Shown: positions 11,747 to 24,500, counted from the first letter of the stretch. The stretch is 64,000 bases of DNA from Pyxicephalus adspersus (GCF_032062135.1 NC_092862.1:61371331-61435330); one strand, 5' to 3'. The notes: a model not told the origin generated them from the letters alone. A program made the numbers and translations.

Positions 11747-11903
11747 AAAAATTGTCATACTGCAATATTTCTTGTGGTAATGCAACCAAAAGAAGAATTA
11801 AGAAAAGTACTGAACTTTTTTTTTGCTATTTACCTATTCTTTTTTTAAAAGAATCAAATATTCTAAAAGTAAACTGAGCTACTGATTTTACACAAACCAT
11901 TAA

Positions 11904-12243
11904 AGTGAAAAACCTTCAACAAGGCAGGTCCTTTACTGCAGGGATGTCCCTTCTGCAGTAAAATAACCTTACCTTACCATTACCTTATTGCAATTTTTCA
12001 TCTACACTCAGCTGTTCTCCCTTTATCACAGGCGCTGTCATCCTCACCTTGTCCTCTTCCTGGCTCAGGATGATAGCTATCTTGATCAGCCAGGCAGAAA
12101 TATTATAACAATCATACATGCCTACAAGAGATAATAACTACCCAGCAGCCAGGGGTATGTCTGGGGTATGCCATCCCCTGTCCCTTCTGCAAAAAACAAC
12201 CTGTCTGCTCACAAATTTGTATATTTTATAATTCACTTCCACT
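11904..12243. mobile_element. TTAA-flanked MITE, Kolobok/T2-like (family D2)
   Basis: TTAA at 11900-11903 precedes AGTGAAAAACC, and CACTTCCACT precedes TTAA at 12244-12247. The ends are therefore AGTGRAA inverted repeats with a TTAA duplication, as in Xenopus T2/Kolobok elements. The interior (TTCTGCAGTAAAATAACCTT, GGATGATAGCTATCTTGATC, CAGCCAGGC) is shared, inverted, with 37652-37870. No transposase. Confidence 0.65.
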
Positions 12244-12247
12244 TTAA

Positions 12248-13399
12248 ACACTATTGTTACACTTTCTGTAGAGCTGGTAAAATTATCTTTTTTAGTTTAG
12301 GTAACTCAGTAAACAACTTTATATAAATATATAAATTCTTATTATGTCACCTCTATGTTTACTATCATTCAGTCTATCCACTCCTTGAATCAATATATGT
12401 GACTGGCTTTAAAATGTCTAATTTCCAAAAAGAGATTTCATACAAGAGTGATACTACATTTCTATCACATTTACTAAACTCCCATTTGAGACATTCTAGG
12501 ATTTGTTTTAACTATGAATATTGCTGTTTACTATTATACTGTATTAACCTGTTCTCGTAAATCCATCCTAAGCTCTGTTCTAAACCACAAACAAACTACA
12601 GGGCTTGTCATTGTGTAAAATAAATACCTAAGGGCCAGACATGGGTTTGAAATTGTTTCTAAATATAAATACCACATTGGATAGTATAACACAGGTGACA
12701 ATGCCTAGTGGTTAGTGGTGTACAAATGCATGTAATAGGAATTGGCTAAGGGTTTAAACTTGTTCTTGAGTTTTCAAATAATTCAATACATTTTGTACAA
12801 CTAATAGCAAGCACATTGAAAATCCACTGTGTATTTACACCTAACACCCACAGTCAGTTTCCTCTTACCATTGTTCAGATCTTCCTCCTTGAATTAAACT
12901 CTGTAATATTTTGACGTGATGGTAATCTCCATAGGAAATCCCCCTTGGCTTTAGCTGGCTGTATTTCATGGGCCTTTACTTTACTTTTGTTTTAAAAACC
13001 TTGACTTTCTTTTCCTGGATCTTTTTGTTCTATTCAGCATACACATTCTGTAATAATACAAACAATACAATAGAATTTAAGTCTGGAAATTAAAAACAAA
13101 ATAGACACACGCAGAAACATTGTGTTTTTGATGCCACGTCCATTTCAGATGTCCCTTGTTTTATCTTATCTTGCTCCTTACTGCTGTGAAAGTGGTGGCT
13201 ACATTCATTTCCTTTTTTATGCCAAGAACATTTTCTGCATGCACAGAAATACATATTGATCATGTTTAATTAATGCTCAATGACAAGCTGAACATTTTTT
13301 GTATGCACTTGCCCAAGTTTACACCAAGGTATTGCATTGTATTGTATTGTATTGATTTGTGCTTGGATACTTTGGCACAGGCGGCATTTTAAGTTGCTA
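12248..13399. other. AT-rich intergenic sequence, no gene seen
   Basis: Four ATTGT pentamers at 13331-13355 are a short tandem repeat. Otherwise nothing recognised. Confidence 0.5.
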
Positions 13400-14142
13400 C
13401 ACAATGGGCCTGATTTATTAAAGCTCTCCAAGACTGGAGAAGATACATTTTAATCAGTGAAGCTGGGTGATCCAGCAAACCGTCAGGATTGAAAACATTT
13501 GCTAGTAAATACCAAATGAATTTGAAGAAATCCATTCCAGGTTTGCTGGATCTCCCAGCTTCACTGATGAAAGTGTATCTGTCACGGTCCCTTCCGTGAC
13601 GGATGTTTGAGGATCTGTCAGACAAGCTGCATTTGAGGTTATCTGGCAGTCTTTTTGTTTTTACTTGTTTCTGTGTTGTTGTTTGTAATGACCACTCCCC
13701 TTGTATCAGCTGCAGCTGGTGGTCATTACTGCTCCTCCATGTGAAGAGCTGGAGTGTTGTGACATTCTGAGTTCCTGTTTATATCTGCTTATAAGATAAG
13801 TTGCTTTACTTTTGGTGTTTTGGTGTTATTTAGTTGTTTACTAGGCCTCAGGGAGATACTGGGTCCTTCATAGGGGAAGGAACCAGTAGTCTCAAGCCAG
13901 ACACTACTGCTAGGGCTATACAGGGCTAGTAGAGACCAGGTTCCTGTGTATGAGCATTCCCACCATCAGGGGATACTCATACAGTTAGGAGTTAGGGCAA
14001 GATTAGGGTGTCTGCAAGGGGTGACCATTCCCTTTTCCCTAGTCATTTGAGGCCTAGTAGTGAGTAAAACCTTTCTGTTTCCCTCCCCACCCTGTTATTC
14101 GTGACAGTATCCTCTCCAGCTTTGGAGAGCTTTTATAAATCA
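13400..14142. mobile_element. Family A MITE interrupted by a later insertion
   Basis: The left part (13400-13579) runs from ACAATGGGCCTGATTTATTA through the inverted arms to GATGAAAGTGTATC. The right part (14107-14142) resumes with GTATCCTCTCCAGC and ends TTTATAAATCA. Removing 13580-14106 and one copy of GTATC restores a continuous family A copy, so the insertion is younger than the MITE. Confidence 0.85.
13580..14106. mobile_element. Solo-LTR-like element with 5-bp target duplication
   Basis: This 527-bp insertion begins TGTCACGGTCCC and ends TTATTCGTGACA, i.e. TG...CA with a 7-bp inverted TGTCACG. It is flanked by a 5-bp direct repeat GTATC (13575-13579 and 14107-14111). TG...CA ends, this length and a 5-bp duplication are classic for a long terminal repeat left alone after recombination between two LTRs. 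A TATA-like TTATAAGATAA lies near 13789, and GTAATGACCAC/GTGGTCATTAC form an inverted repeat at 13685-13729. No second LTR, gag or pol is seen nearby, so the lineage (Gypsy, Copia or other) is undetermined. An MITE with 5-bp duplication is the alternative. Confidence 0.72.
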
Positions 14143-15470
14143 ATTTTTAATCCTGAGGAATATAGTTAGGACAACAATATATAGTGTGCTCCACAGGAAA
14201 CAAACCTATCTACTGATCCAAGGAACAAAGGTTTCCCCATGGGAATTGCTTATATTCAAGCTTGTACTGCTTTTCTGTGATAAAAAGGTAGTACCGAAGG
14301 TGAGAGTCTGTCTCAATGGGTTGTATGTCACTTAATATGGTGTTTTAAACACAGAAAGTAGTTCAATAGTTTCCATAACAAGTTTGGAAGACTGAGTTAC
14401 GTTTTGTTTTATATAATAACAAACTTTTTGTGTTATTTTGGTTGTTATTTCATTTCACATATATCTTACTTGTTTAGGTGCACGCAGGAGCTGTCCATGT
14501 AGGAGATTTCGAAGGGAGAGGAACCTGGGACAATCTGAGAAAGGAGTGAAGACTTGGCCCCAGGACACACCAAATTTCCTAAAATGTGGAATATCTTTCT
14601 GTGCATTTACAACCACTCACCACATTTGGGAGCACTCACTATTTCCCAAGGATATATTTAACAGACCCAATCCCCATGCCATCAGATTAGAAATGATCAG
14701 GCATTTATGGTAACCATAAACTATGATGAAGTAGTAACTGAGATAAAGGATTAAACTGCTGTATAGTTTGTCCTACAGGATTTGTTTTTATTATCATTAA
14801 GGTATATCCAAGGCTAATAAAGTATTTATTTTAGCTATTTACATATTATCTAGTGTAATTCATGCTAGATAATTTGTAGGGTGATTTGCCATCCTATTTA
14901 CCTTTATAGCTGCCTTAGATGTGCAATTGGCTCCACAAGATGTTTTGTAGAGGTAATATGAAAGCAGTTGAACTCCACCTTGTTCCGAGCTGACAAAAGA
15001 AGTGATGAAACAGGACACTGAGCCTTTGTTGGCGCAAAGTGATAGAGGACTGAATTGGCCGGCAATGCCATATAGGAAATGCCAGGCTTATCTTCTGTTT
15101 GAGAAGCCTTTATCAGCCCTCAGCATGGCTGCTACTATGTAAATATGAATTGCTTAGATGTTAAGTGTGTAGATAAACTTTCTCCCCAATTCAGTGAGCT
15201 TCTTGTAACTAATATAATGCATTTCAATTCCTGTTAAATGACCTCAACCACTTTATTGATGGTGATTTAAGGACAACGGTTTAATGTCCCTTTAACAAAA
15301 GTATATTCAGTAACTCAAAACATGTTTCCTAATCATTTCTTATACAAAGTCAAGGACAAAAATAGAGAATTGCCATCTGAACAACCTAGCTTGTAAGTAA
15401 TCTATGCTTGTATATCTTCTCCTTATATATTACTTGGAGCCATGAATGAGTAAACAGAAGGCAAACTCGA
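14143..15470. other. AT-rich intergenic sequence, no gene seen
   Basis: The plus-strand open frame 14438-14713 (91 codons) has no recognisable domain; splice-like and codon evidence are lacking. Confidence 0.45.
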
Positions 15471-15626
15471 AGGGTTTTATTTAAAAAAAAAACAAGGAAT
15501 CTGACATTCCCTTAAACATTCCCTGGTGGTAATTTTCAAGGTCTATGTGTTTTAGTGGCAGTAAATAATTCCCAGTGGGGAATGTTTAAGGGAATGTCAG
15601 ATTCCTTGCTTTATATATAAAACCCT
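15471..15626. repeat. Long hairpin: 31-bp perfect inverted repeat inside weaker arms
   Basis: CAAGGAATCTGACATTCCC...AAACATTCCC at 15493-15523 is the exact reverse complement of 15578-15608, separated by 54 bases. Pairing resumes outside with AGGGTTTTAT (15471-15480) against ATAAAACCCT (15617-15626). The loop contains CCCTGGTGGTAATTTTCA, similar to piggyBac-like MITE ends seen at 6126. Most likely a compact palindromic MITE. A transcribed hairpin (microRNA-like) is possible but unsupported. Confidence 0.8.
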
Positions 15627-15962
15627 AAAAATGGAAAAATGGACATAAAAAACTAAAATGACTTACTTTACTGTAAATGGCAGCAGACCTACTTTTAAGG
15701 AGCAACACCTAATATATCTGTGTATAGCCATCAAACTAATATTAAATGTTGCCAAATGAACAGAAACATCTATGCGACTGCCTTGGATGTTCACTGTCAC
15801 ACTTCTTTACCTATGTGTGGAGGAAGCACCTCTGCTGATCTAGCGTTTCTGCAAAACTCGTAACCACAATTGAGATGGCACTTTTAGTAAACATTCGGTT
15901 AGAAGGTTACAGCTGTGCCTTATGTAAACTACCTTGTCCTAAAATTATCCACATGACTTAGG
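15627..15962. other. Intergenic, no gene seen
   Basis: Nothing recognised. Confidence 0.5.
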
Positions 15963-16056
15963 ATATCCATTCCAGGTTTGCTGGTTCACCCAGGTTCACC
16001 AATAAAAGTTTATATTCTTCAACCTTGGAGAGCTTTACTTAATCAGGCCCATTGTG
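15963..16056. mobile_element. Family A MITE, right half
   Basis: ATCCATTCCAGGTTTGCTGG, TTCACCAATAAAAGTTTATA, CTTGGAGAGCTTTA and AATCAGGCCCATTGTG match the right arm of family A. No left arm precedes it. Confidence 0.75.
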
Positions 16057-16426
16057 TTGTCTGCCAGTACCATCCATATTTTTACATATCAGCACTTGTG
16101 TCCCTGTGGAGCACCTTGGTCCAGGCTGTACACAAGGCCATGGTTTAGCTTTACCTTTCTTGGCACTAAGCCCCACCACTTGTTTCATTTAGCTGTAATG
16201 ATAAACCATCTATAGCTCACTAAGGTTTTAGGATTTGACAATGGAACAATACTTGAAGAAAAATTGAAGTAATCTATACAGCTTAGGCCTAGGATCCAAA
16301 GGGCCCCACTAGCATACAAGGATCAATATGAAAACGTACAGAAACATGGAGATACTTCACATTGCCTGTTCTTTAGTTTTGTTGTGACTTTAAGCAGGTC
16401 GGTTTGATTTTTTGATCCAGCGCTTT

Positions 16427-16640
16427 GGGTCTGATTGATTAAATCTCTATCTTAAAGAAGATAGACTATCATTAGATGACCTGGGTGATACAGCAAACCT
16501 TAAAAATAATTTGCTATTAGTTGGCAAATGTTTTCAATCCCAGACCAGATGCATTCCAGGTTTGCTTTCTGCATGCCAAGTTTGAGTTCTCTCATGATAT
16601 TCTATCTTCTCCAGCCTTGAAGAGCTTTAATAAATCAGGA
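16427..16640. mobile_element. Family A MITE, diverged full-length copy
   Basis: The left end GGGTCTGATTGATTAAATC and right end GAGCTTTAATAAATCAGGA enclose GGTGATACAGCAAACC, GGCAAATGTTTTCAATCC and TTCCAGGTTTGC. About 10 to 20 percent differences from other copies suggest an old insertion. Confidence 0.75.
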
Positions 16641-18660
16641 CTCTTGTATATCAAGGGTAAATAGGGCATATAATTTTTTCATAAAATATAAACATGAGAG
16701 AATTAAGAAGTACTGGGGTTTACCTATTCTAGCTTTTCTATCACTGTTTGGAACTGTTAAAAAGCTGCAGACAACCTTCTGTCTATACTTTTGCTACAGA
16801 TTGTTTGGAATGGCATTTTTAAGAGACTTCCTTTGATCTGTAGCAAACATTCCAGTTAATATCAGTTATTAGGCCTTTCAGCTTTCAGTAATAGATTTAA
16901 AAAGTCTCAAGAAGTGCTCTTCAGTCCAGTAAAGCTGAGCTTGTATGGAGGTCAGGGATAGAAAGAAAAGCCTTTATTTGCCTTATCACCGACCTGCTTA
17001 ACCCAGTGTAACTTAGCTTTCTTAAACGTCATGCCCATGCTCAATTATAATCAATGGAAACAATTTTTAATGATTATCTACAGTGACAGTAACAGGTGTG
17101 AACACTGTACAAGGAATGTTGTTGTGTTCTATATAGAGGGGAGAGGAAGCCCTGCTGTGTGCTCCCCAATACTAAACAAACACAGCCATGATCCAGTTGG
17201 CACGGTTCTAGTTTGCTAAATGCAAAGGGAAAGCTGTGTTAATGCTTTACACCCTAAATATATTACAAAGCAAAGAAGCTTCCTTTTCAACAGATCACTT
17301 GTTGCATATATTTTACAATTTTTCAGAAAATCATCCACACCTAAATATTTGAATAATTTTCAATACTTGCAAATGATCTTTACTATAAATAGTGCTATTA
17401 GGAGCAAGATTGTGATTAATAATACAATAAAATATATTTAAAGCTGGTTTACAGAAATGTTCTTATTCATGTCAGTGTGGTAATGTGCCACACTGGGTAA
17501 TGCTGCTTGTGCCTCTTATTTCAGAGTGGAATATTAGTATTTGGGCCAGGTATTAGCTTATTGATTGTTCAATCAGACAATAGCCATCGGTGGGATTATA
17601 TTTTTTTAGGTGGGTGGAATGGGTGACTGTTAAGGTATGGGTACCTTAACACCAATACTGGGAAACAAAAGAAGAGAAAGTATGGGGACCTGGGACACAA
17701 TTCAAAACCTTTAAAGGACCACATACTATAGGGCACAGCTGGTTTACCAAAATTATTATAACTGGATTTTTAACATGTTTGACCAAATGTATAGGCATGT
17801 TGCTAAAGATGCAGAATAAAACAAAAACCAATGTGGCCTTTTTTTATATCTTGCTTTATCCATATCTAAACAGTTTTATATCAGATGTGAGATTCTTTCT
17901 TATGTAAACCTGTCAAATTCAGGTCAAAATGTTAAGGACATAGGAACCTTTTTCCGAGTGACTTACTTACACAGACTATGTATGGGTCTTGACTGTAGTC
18001 ACTTAGTTAATCAGCTTACTGTTCTTTTCTGGTAAGTAAATATCAGGTTTGTTTGTGTTTGCAAATTTCACTAGGGAGCCCATGGTAAACATTTCATTAG
18101 CACTCTCTCTCTAAAGCTGGGAAAACAGTAGACAAAAAAGAATAGGTAATGTGACAGCTATGGATTAGATAATCCAAAGTAAACAGAACAATATTAGAAA
18201 TCAACACTGTTAGATAAATTAAATATTTTAGGTACATATTTTTTTACATTTACCAGTTACTTACAAGATCATTTTATCACTAAAAGTTTACTTTTTGCAT
18301 TTTAACTTTTTTTACTTTTACCTAAGTGGGCAATCATTTTGAATTGTACATGCCAAGTTTCTACTTATTATTGATTATACTAGCTAGAGGGGCTACTAGT
18401 CCTGATGTGAAGAGCAAAGTCTACCTATGCCAGTGTACATCAGTATTTGAAATAAATGATGTGATATACTAGCATTTACTAGAATTTGTCACACTTCATC
18501 TACAGCCACATAGTACATGTAGATAGAAGAGATAAAATTTTGTTAGATTCTATATTAACTAAGCAGTTTTATCTGCAAAAATCTGATTTTCAGACACTAT
18601 TAGGCATATATTAAAAAATGGATAGTGGTTCATAAGCCTTGGGGATGTTAAAGCTAAGTG
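16641..18660. other. AT-rich intergenic sequence; small perfect hairpin at 17629-17650
   Basis: GTTAAGGTA-TGGG-TACCTTAAC (17629-17650) is a 9-bp stem with a 4-base loop and no T-rich or gene context. No coding evidence elsewhere in the stretch. Confidence 0.5.
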
Positions 18661-19000
18661 TAAGGCTGGGTACACATGTGTCATTGTCATTGTCATGTGT
18701 CATTGTCAATTGTCATTGGAATCCTTTCCAACAACTAAGGACTGCACGATGCATGAGCGAGTGTTGTACATACAGCACTGTTCTGCCTAATGGAGAGGGG
18801 AGGAGGGAGAACGACAAAGCGGCACCCTGCTGCGCGCTCTCCCCCTTTGCTTCCTTTACGATCATTCGTCATTCAGCTTCCGTGGATCTACCAGGACGGT
18901 TGATCGGACAATGGGCGCTGTACACACGCTAGATTTTTGTCGGATATCAGCCCTGAGCGCATTATCAGACGGGAACCATTGCACATGTGTACGTAGCCTA
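18661..19000. mobile_element. CpG-rich MITE with TACACAT termini (family C)
   Basis: The ends TAAGGCTGGGTACACATGTG and GCACATGTGTACGTAGCCTA are inverted repeats. A short tandem of TGTCATTG-type units follows the left end (18681-18717). The interior (ACTGCACGATGCATGAGCGA, GTACATACAGCACTGTTCTG, GCGCTCTCCCCCTTTGC) closely parallels 11510-11620 and, inverted, 40030-40150. Open frames at 18639-19138 are due to this element. Confidence 0.75.
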
Positions 19001-21186
19001 AATGCACCTCATGCAATTGATATCCACCTCATTTTAATAAATCAAATTATTGGGTCTGTGAATTTAGTTAGCATTTATCAGGCTGTCTCTCATATGTGTA
19101 AGATAATAGTTATAAAGGTAAAGATAACAGATGCCTGAACTGGTTAATAACAGATGATCAGATCATATGTCCAGACACTTTCAGGCCTGAAGAAGAGCAC
19201 ATGGTACACATAATTACTAATGCTTCCTCAGGGTAAGATCTTCCCTGAGGGGTGTCTGAAGACAGAATAAACAGGTTTGCCCGGTGTGGAACATATGCTT
19301 ATACCTCTCAAAAGAGCATAGAGTAGTCAAATATTCCAATCTTGGCCATACATTTAGAGTACCTTATAGATGGTTGTATAAATATGATTGTATTAGTAAT
19401 ATAATCAGACTGCCAAATGGTCTATTTTTTCCTCAACTCTCATAAACTTATTTTTTATGTCTTAAGTATGAAAGAGTATGAAAACTTTCTATGTATGCTT
19501 AGAAGGGGAGAGGAAATGTATGATATTACTTACCTTTTTTCCCTGTCAAAGATCAAACTATGTATGATAAAGTGAAAGTTACATGAGACCTTTAACTTTT
19601 TAACACACCTATTGAAAAAATGGGCATTCTGTGGCTAAAATCCCAGCCAGGCATTTAGAGGAATAGATAGTAGTGTAGGAATAGAAGTAGAATTATTTGC
19701 ACAGTGTCAGATGATCCTTTGCTCCTGGTGGGCCCATAAAGCATACCAAATTATATTTAAACTACCTTGCCATTCCCTTGAATAGGAGTAAGTATACAGC
19801 TAAATAGCATTATGTGTCCCCAAAACAAATTACATGAACAGCATCCCTGGTGACAGTTGTTGGGGTACATCCCCCCTCTATCAAACTAGACTGGACTACC
19901 AAAGTTGTAATTGAAAGGTCACAAGCTCTGGTGAAGGTGTGGAGAAGAGGAAACTACAGCTAGCACTGGCAAACATAATTGCATTACAACACTATATTAC
20001 ATTTTTCTCTATTAACCTCATTAAACATATTACCTAAAGGTAATATACAACTTCTAGACAGTTATTGTATGTGTTTAAAGGTTAGACATTCCACTGTGCT
20101 TTTCTTTGTTTCCCCATAGAGCAAGAACTGGTAATGAATGTTTATTGTTTACTATTCTTGTAACAAGTATGTGAGATTTGGAATACCACATGCAAACTTT
20201 GGGGAAAATATGTGTTGTTCCAGAAATGATGTGCTCATTGGCAAAGAACTGTGACTTGGGATGATGGCCAATGAGAAGCAGGCCTGGAACAACTGTAGGG
20301 TAGCATTAATGTGTGGAACATTGATCTAGTTTTTCTACCCTCAAAGGATTCCACTAGTAAATGTTCTTAAAAAAATAAAACTTACTGGAAATGTCCTGGT
20401 GGCATAAATGCTGTGTTTTCTTCTTGCAAAACAATAATACTATAACTATGTACCGAATCAGAGGCGTAACTAATCACAGGGCCCTGGAGAAAAACTTGAA
20501 CACTGAAAACATCTGAGGGTTCATTGCAACTCTTAAAAAAATTTAAAAAGGTCTAACTGCTCTTTTAAAGAATAAAAGCTGTAACAAAATATGAAAATAT
20601 ACATCTCACCATTTCCATACATGGAATCGGCCATGAGAGATAATATGATCATACAAAATATGAAACACTGCATATTATCAGAAATGTTACTCTCGATCTG
20701 TACAGATTGACCATTATGTTAAAACAAACAAAAGGCGGCTAGGTACTGCTATAGGGACCTTACAAAAAAATGTTGATTGTGAGGTTTCGAGGTTGTAGAA
20801 CTATTTTTTTACTGCTACAATCACAATACTAATTTGAAGATTGAAAAAAAAAATCATTTTTTTTATCAACCGGTTAAAGTTTGACCAGCAGAAAGAAATT
20901 TGCGGGCAGTTCCCTAAGGCTGTCCCTATACTCACTCATGCAAATGTGTGGTACTGCTGGCAAATTAATATCAAACTCTATAAAAAAATTAGGAGGCAAC
21001 AGATAATACAGCATGGAAAATTGCCTAGCAGCAAGACATTTCTGAAGATCTATTGACATCAATAACCCAGCAAAGTAAAAAAAAAAAATTAAAAAGGCTC
21101 TGTTAACATACCAATAATAAATGGGCTCAGAACCTTGGTGCCAAAGAAAAAAAATGAAGATCCCATTAACTCTCCACTATACATAT
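19001..21186. other. AT-rich intergenic sequence, no gene seen
   Basis: No exon-like or repeat signature recognised. Short open frames near 20841-21062 overlap on both strands and are chance. Confidence 0.5.
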
Positions 21187-21530
21187 GGGCAGCATGGTGG
21201 CTCAGGGGTTAGCACTCTGGCCTTTGCAGCGCTAGGTCCCAGGTTTAAATTTCAGTCCGGACGCTATCTGCATGGAGTTTGCAGGTTCTCCCTATGTTTG
21301 CGTGGGTTTCCTCTGTGTACTCCGCTTTCCTCCCACACTCCAAAAATCATGCATTTAGGTTAATTGGCTTTCCCACAAAAATTGACCTTAGATTACATTA
21401 ATGACATATGACTATGGTAGGGACATTAGATTGTGAGCCCCTTTGAGGGACAGTTAGTGACATGACTATAGACTTTGTGCAGCGCTGTGTAATATGATGG
21501 CCCTAAATAAATATTGTGTAATAATAATAA
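21187..21530 (+). mobile_element. tRNA-headed SINE, near full length, with L2-type tail
   Basis: The head GGGCAGCATGGTGGCTCAGG, GGTTAGCACTCTGG, then CAGGTTTAAATTTCAG has an A-box-like TGGCTCAGGGG and a decayed B-box (GGTTTAAATTTC for GGTTCRANTCC), as in RNA polymerase III tRNA-derived SINEs. The body continues GGAGTTTGCAGGTTCTCCC, GCGTGGGTTTCCTC and TTAGGTTAATTGGC. The tail CAGCGCTGTGTAATATGATG, TAAATAAATATTG, (AAT)n resembles the LINE tail at 2920-2990, which suggests mobilisation by that LINE. Other copies lie at 4833 and 51018, both inverted. The open frame 21121-21363 is this SINE. Confidence 0.8.
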
Positions 21531-24500
21531 ATACTCTATGTTACCTATTACGTTACTGGTTACCTACTACTTACCCCTGAACTCTGTCTATATTATGTGT
21601 GCAAAGGCTGTGGCTTTTATTTACCCATGCCTCTGTATGGCCCATTAAGTGTACAATTGGCCAACCCTGCTATAGCTAGCTTTAATTCCTGAATTGGGTC
21701 CTGGGTCTTAGCTCCCTGTTTATACTTCCAGCACCAACAGCAGCACTACCACAAGAATTGTCTTAAGTCACTACTGAATGTGCCTGCTCTGTGCCCTCCT
21801 TATATAGTGAGGGAGCTAGCTTATCTATGCCCCTTATTGGTCCTCCTAGTTCAAACACCACACAGTATATCATGGCCTTTATAAATAAATTTGCAGTGAC
21901 CCTGAACCAAACCTGCAGGATACACCTTGAACCCACAAGAGCAGTGATACCGAACCTCATCCTTAGAAGATATGTCCCTTAAGTCAGGCGTTTTGTTTTG
22001 GCAAAAGTAAAATCCACTTCTAGAATTTACTATTTGCGGCAGTATCTACTTGTAAAGGTATATTTGTACAGAGCACCAAATATGAGATAAAAAGAGATTG
22101 CTTCATGTCTGCTGAACTATAAAAAGCTTAGTATTTTTCTCAATATCCCAAGTCGTTTTTACAGTAAATTGACAAATATGACACACATCCTTTCCTGAGA
22201 TGCACTATGCAAGACTAAACACTTCAACAGTCTATGAATACCATCGTCATAACACATGTACTCATGCAGCTTCTCAACTGCTCCATCAGGCTTATTACAT
22301 TTGTCTGTCTTACCTCTGGGTGAACCTAGCTCTGAGCAAATGTTATTTAGCCTTCTTATCCATGTTTGGGTAACTGGATAATATCATTAGTTGTTTCCGT
22401 CCATGGCAACTGCAATCAGTTCAATTATGGATCTCCTACACAAATTGACAGTGTATGAATCTAGTTATGCCAGGGGATGCGTGATTTGCCTTTTCCTAGC
22501 ACAAGCTTCTCAAAGGTCAATGATTTAGCTTTAACATCATAAAAAAATAAAATTGGTTTTGTTTAAAGGGAAAATGCATGAAAATCACAAATTTAGCTAT
22601 ATTAAAAATGGTTTATTGTTTTTTTTTTTTTGAACACTGTTCTGCAAACAAAGGCTGGTTTAAAAAAAATAAATGTACAAGGAAATGACTGCACCAAATT
22701 GTGGATAACACACAAGATATCTAGTATATAAAATGAATCTAAATTAAAATGTACAAACTCTGTTGCTCTAGTTTACTTAGCATGCATGCACTTAGCATGA
22801 AAAAATATCACTATGACTAGGTTTACTTTTATATTGAGCAGCAGGTACACCGATTCCCATCCATTGCTCTACAAAGTAGGTCAGCACATTTAAATCAATA
22901 AATCCCACACACAATAACGTCAGAAGTTATTTACAAATGTATTGCTTTGAAACAAAATAATGATATCTACTTAAAAATACTGTAAGGAAGGAAACATTTG
23001 GTCTTCTAATATTCAGAGTTTTTGAATTGCAAGGTCATTGTATTTTTTGTGTTCTTCTCAAAACGTGAAGCTCGCCCCGACTATTCTTCTAAAATAATAC
23101 CAGTGATAATATGTAGACACCTTTTAGTTACCCCACCCCTCCAAACTAAGCCCCTTCTCTTTTAAATTTTCAGTCTTAAGTTTTATACCAATACAATAAA
23201 AAATACTATATTACAGCATACTAGTTGTTAGATTTAAGGCCTATTTAGTTTAGTTAGGGCTGACCCATTCACAAGCCAAACCCTAGGAAAGAGCCAAGGG
23301 CCCAGTGGATGTCCAGGGGGCCTTTACATCGCTCATGATCCTGCAGTAAACCCAGTGAATAGCTGTGCAGAGCTGTGAGTTAGAGCCATGCACCTGTTGG
23401 ACTATACACAAGAGAGAATAGATTTCCAAATAAGCTGTATCTGATGGGGAGGATCAAAGCCAGCATAGACAATGCAAATAGAAAGCAGTAGAAAGACTTT
23501 TTATGTGCTTTTTGCATTCTTTATCAATGTAAATACAAAAAAAAGAGGAGGGGGAAGGGGAAGTCGCAACCTTGTCTAGGATCCTTTCTGCCTTATATTT
23601 TTAGGCTTTTTTTTATTTTTTTCCAGGTGATCCAGCCAGTATTAAATTTTCTTTTGTAGTATGATAGTGCTTAACTACTGTTATGGTAATGTATGAGAGT
23701 TGTCATTCTAAGGCATAGAAGTTGTTAGATCGTCAGAGAACCCCCATCCCCTCTGTAACAGAGGGCATGACATACCAAAGAATAAAACTGGACAGAACTC
23801 ATACAACTATTTTGGATTTCAGTCCACTAGACTAGGACTGCACTGGATTTCTGATTGGATAAACAAGTACTTTTTTTCATAAATACACTTTATTCTTGAT
23901 TTGGATAAAGGTTGAGGATCCGAGTACAACCAGTCAAGGATCTAAGGGGCTCCACAGAAATTATTTCAAAGACTAACAAAGGTCCAGAATATAATGACCA
24001 AATGGTTACACAAGGGCCTTGTTGGTTTGTGTATTAGTATGTAGTTACTTTGTATGGTGGTGAAAGTATCCACATTGACCACATTTGGCCATCACTGACT
24101 AAAACCAACCTTATCAAATTCAATGCCTCAAAATGCATGCAAAACACAAATTTCTTTAATGATAATGACAACAGAACCCAATAGTGTTCACTTTGTAACC
24201 ATAAGCTATGTATAGTAGTTTAAATGTCACATGAACTTTGAAGGCATCTCCTTAAATTAGAACTAGATGATTCAGTTCTCATTTTAGCTTCCACTTTTTC
24301 TAAAAGAGCTTCTCAGCTATTTTGTTAACAAGCACCCTTCACCGACATGCTGAAGCCATTTTCATTGAATCCATGTGCTTCAGTGTGAGGCTATAATTAA
24401 TAATTGGCTGGAAAATCTTGAGATATTTTACATGAAGTTTGCTCCATATTTAGCCATCTCTCTTACTGACATAATTAGTCTGTGAAGCCACAAACTATAA

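Noticed and set aside
11405..11789. Four overlapping open frames on both strands
   Set aside because: They lie over a family C repeat copy and have no domain; the same region is repeated at 18.7 and 39.9 kb.
14438..14713. 91-codon plus-strand frame beginning MVVISFHIY
   Set aside because: No recognisable domain, no repeat and no exon context; kept as non-coding.
17629..17650. GTTAAGGTA-TGGG-TACCTTAAC hairpin as a terminator or regulatory site
   Set aside because: A 9-bp stem without T-tract or nearby gene in a vertebrate background; expected occasionally by chance.
18681..18717. TGTCATTG short direct repeats as a CRISPR-like array
   Set aside because: Units are contiguous without spacers, inside a MITE of a vertebrate-type genome; simple slippage.
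21187..21260. Possible tRNA gene from A- and B-box-like sequences
   Set aside because: The cloverleaf is not intact, the B-box is decayed, and the sequence continues into a SINE body and tail with other copies at 4833 and 51018.
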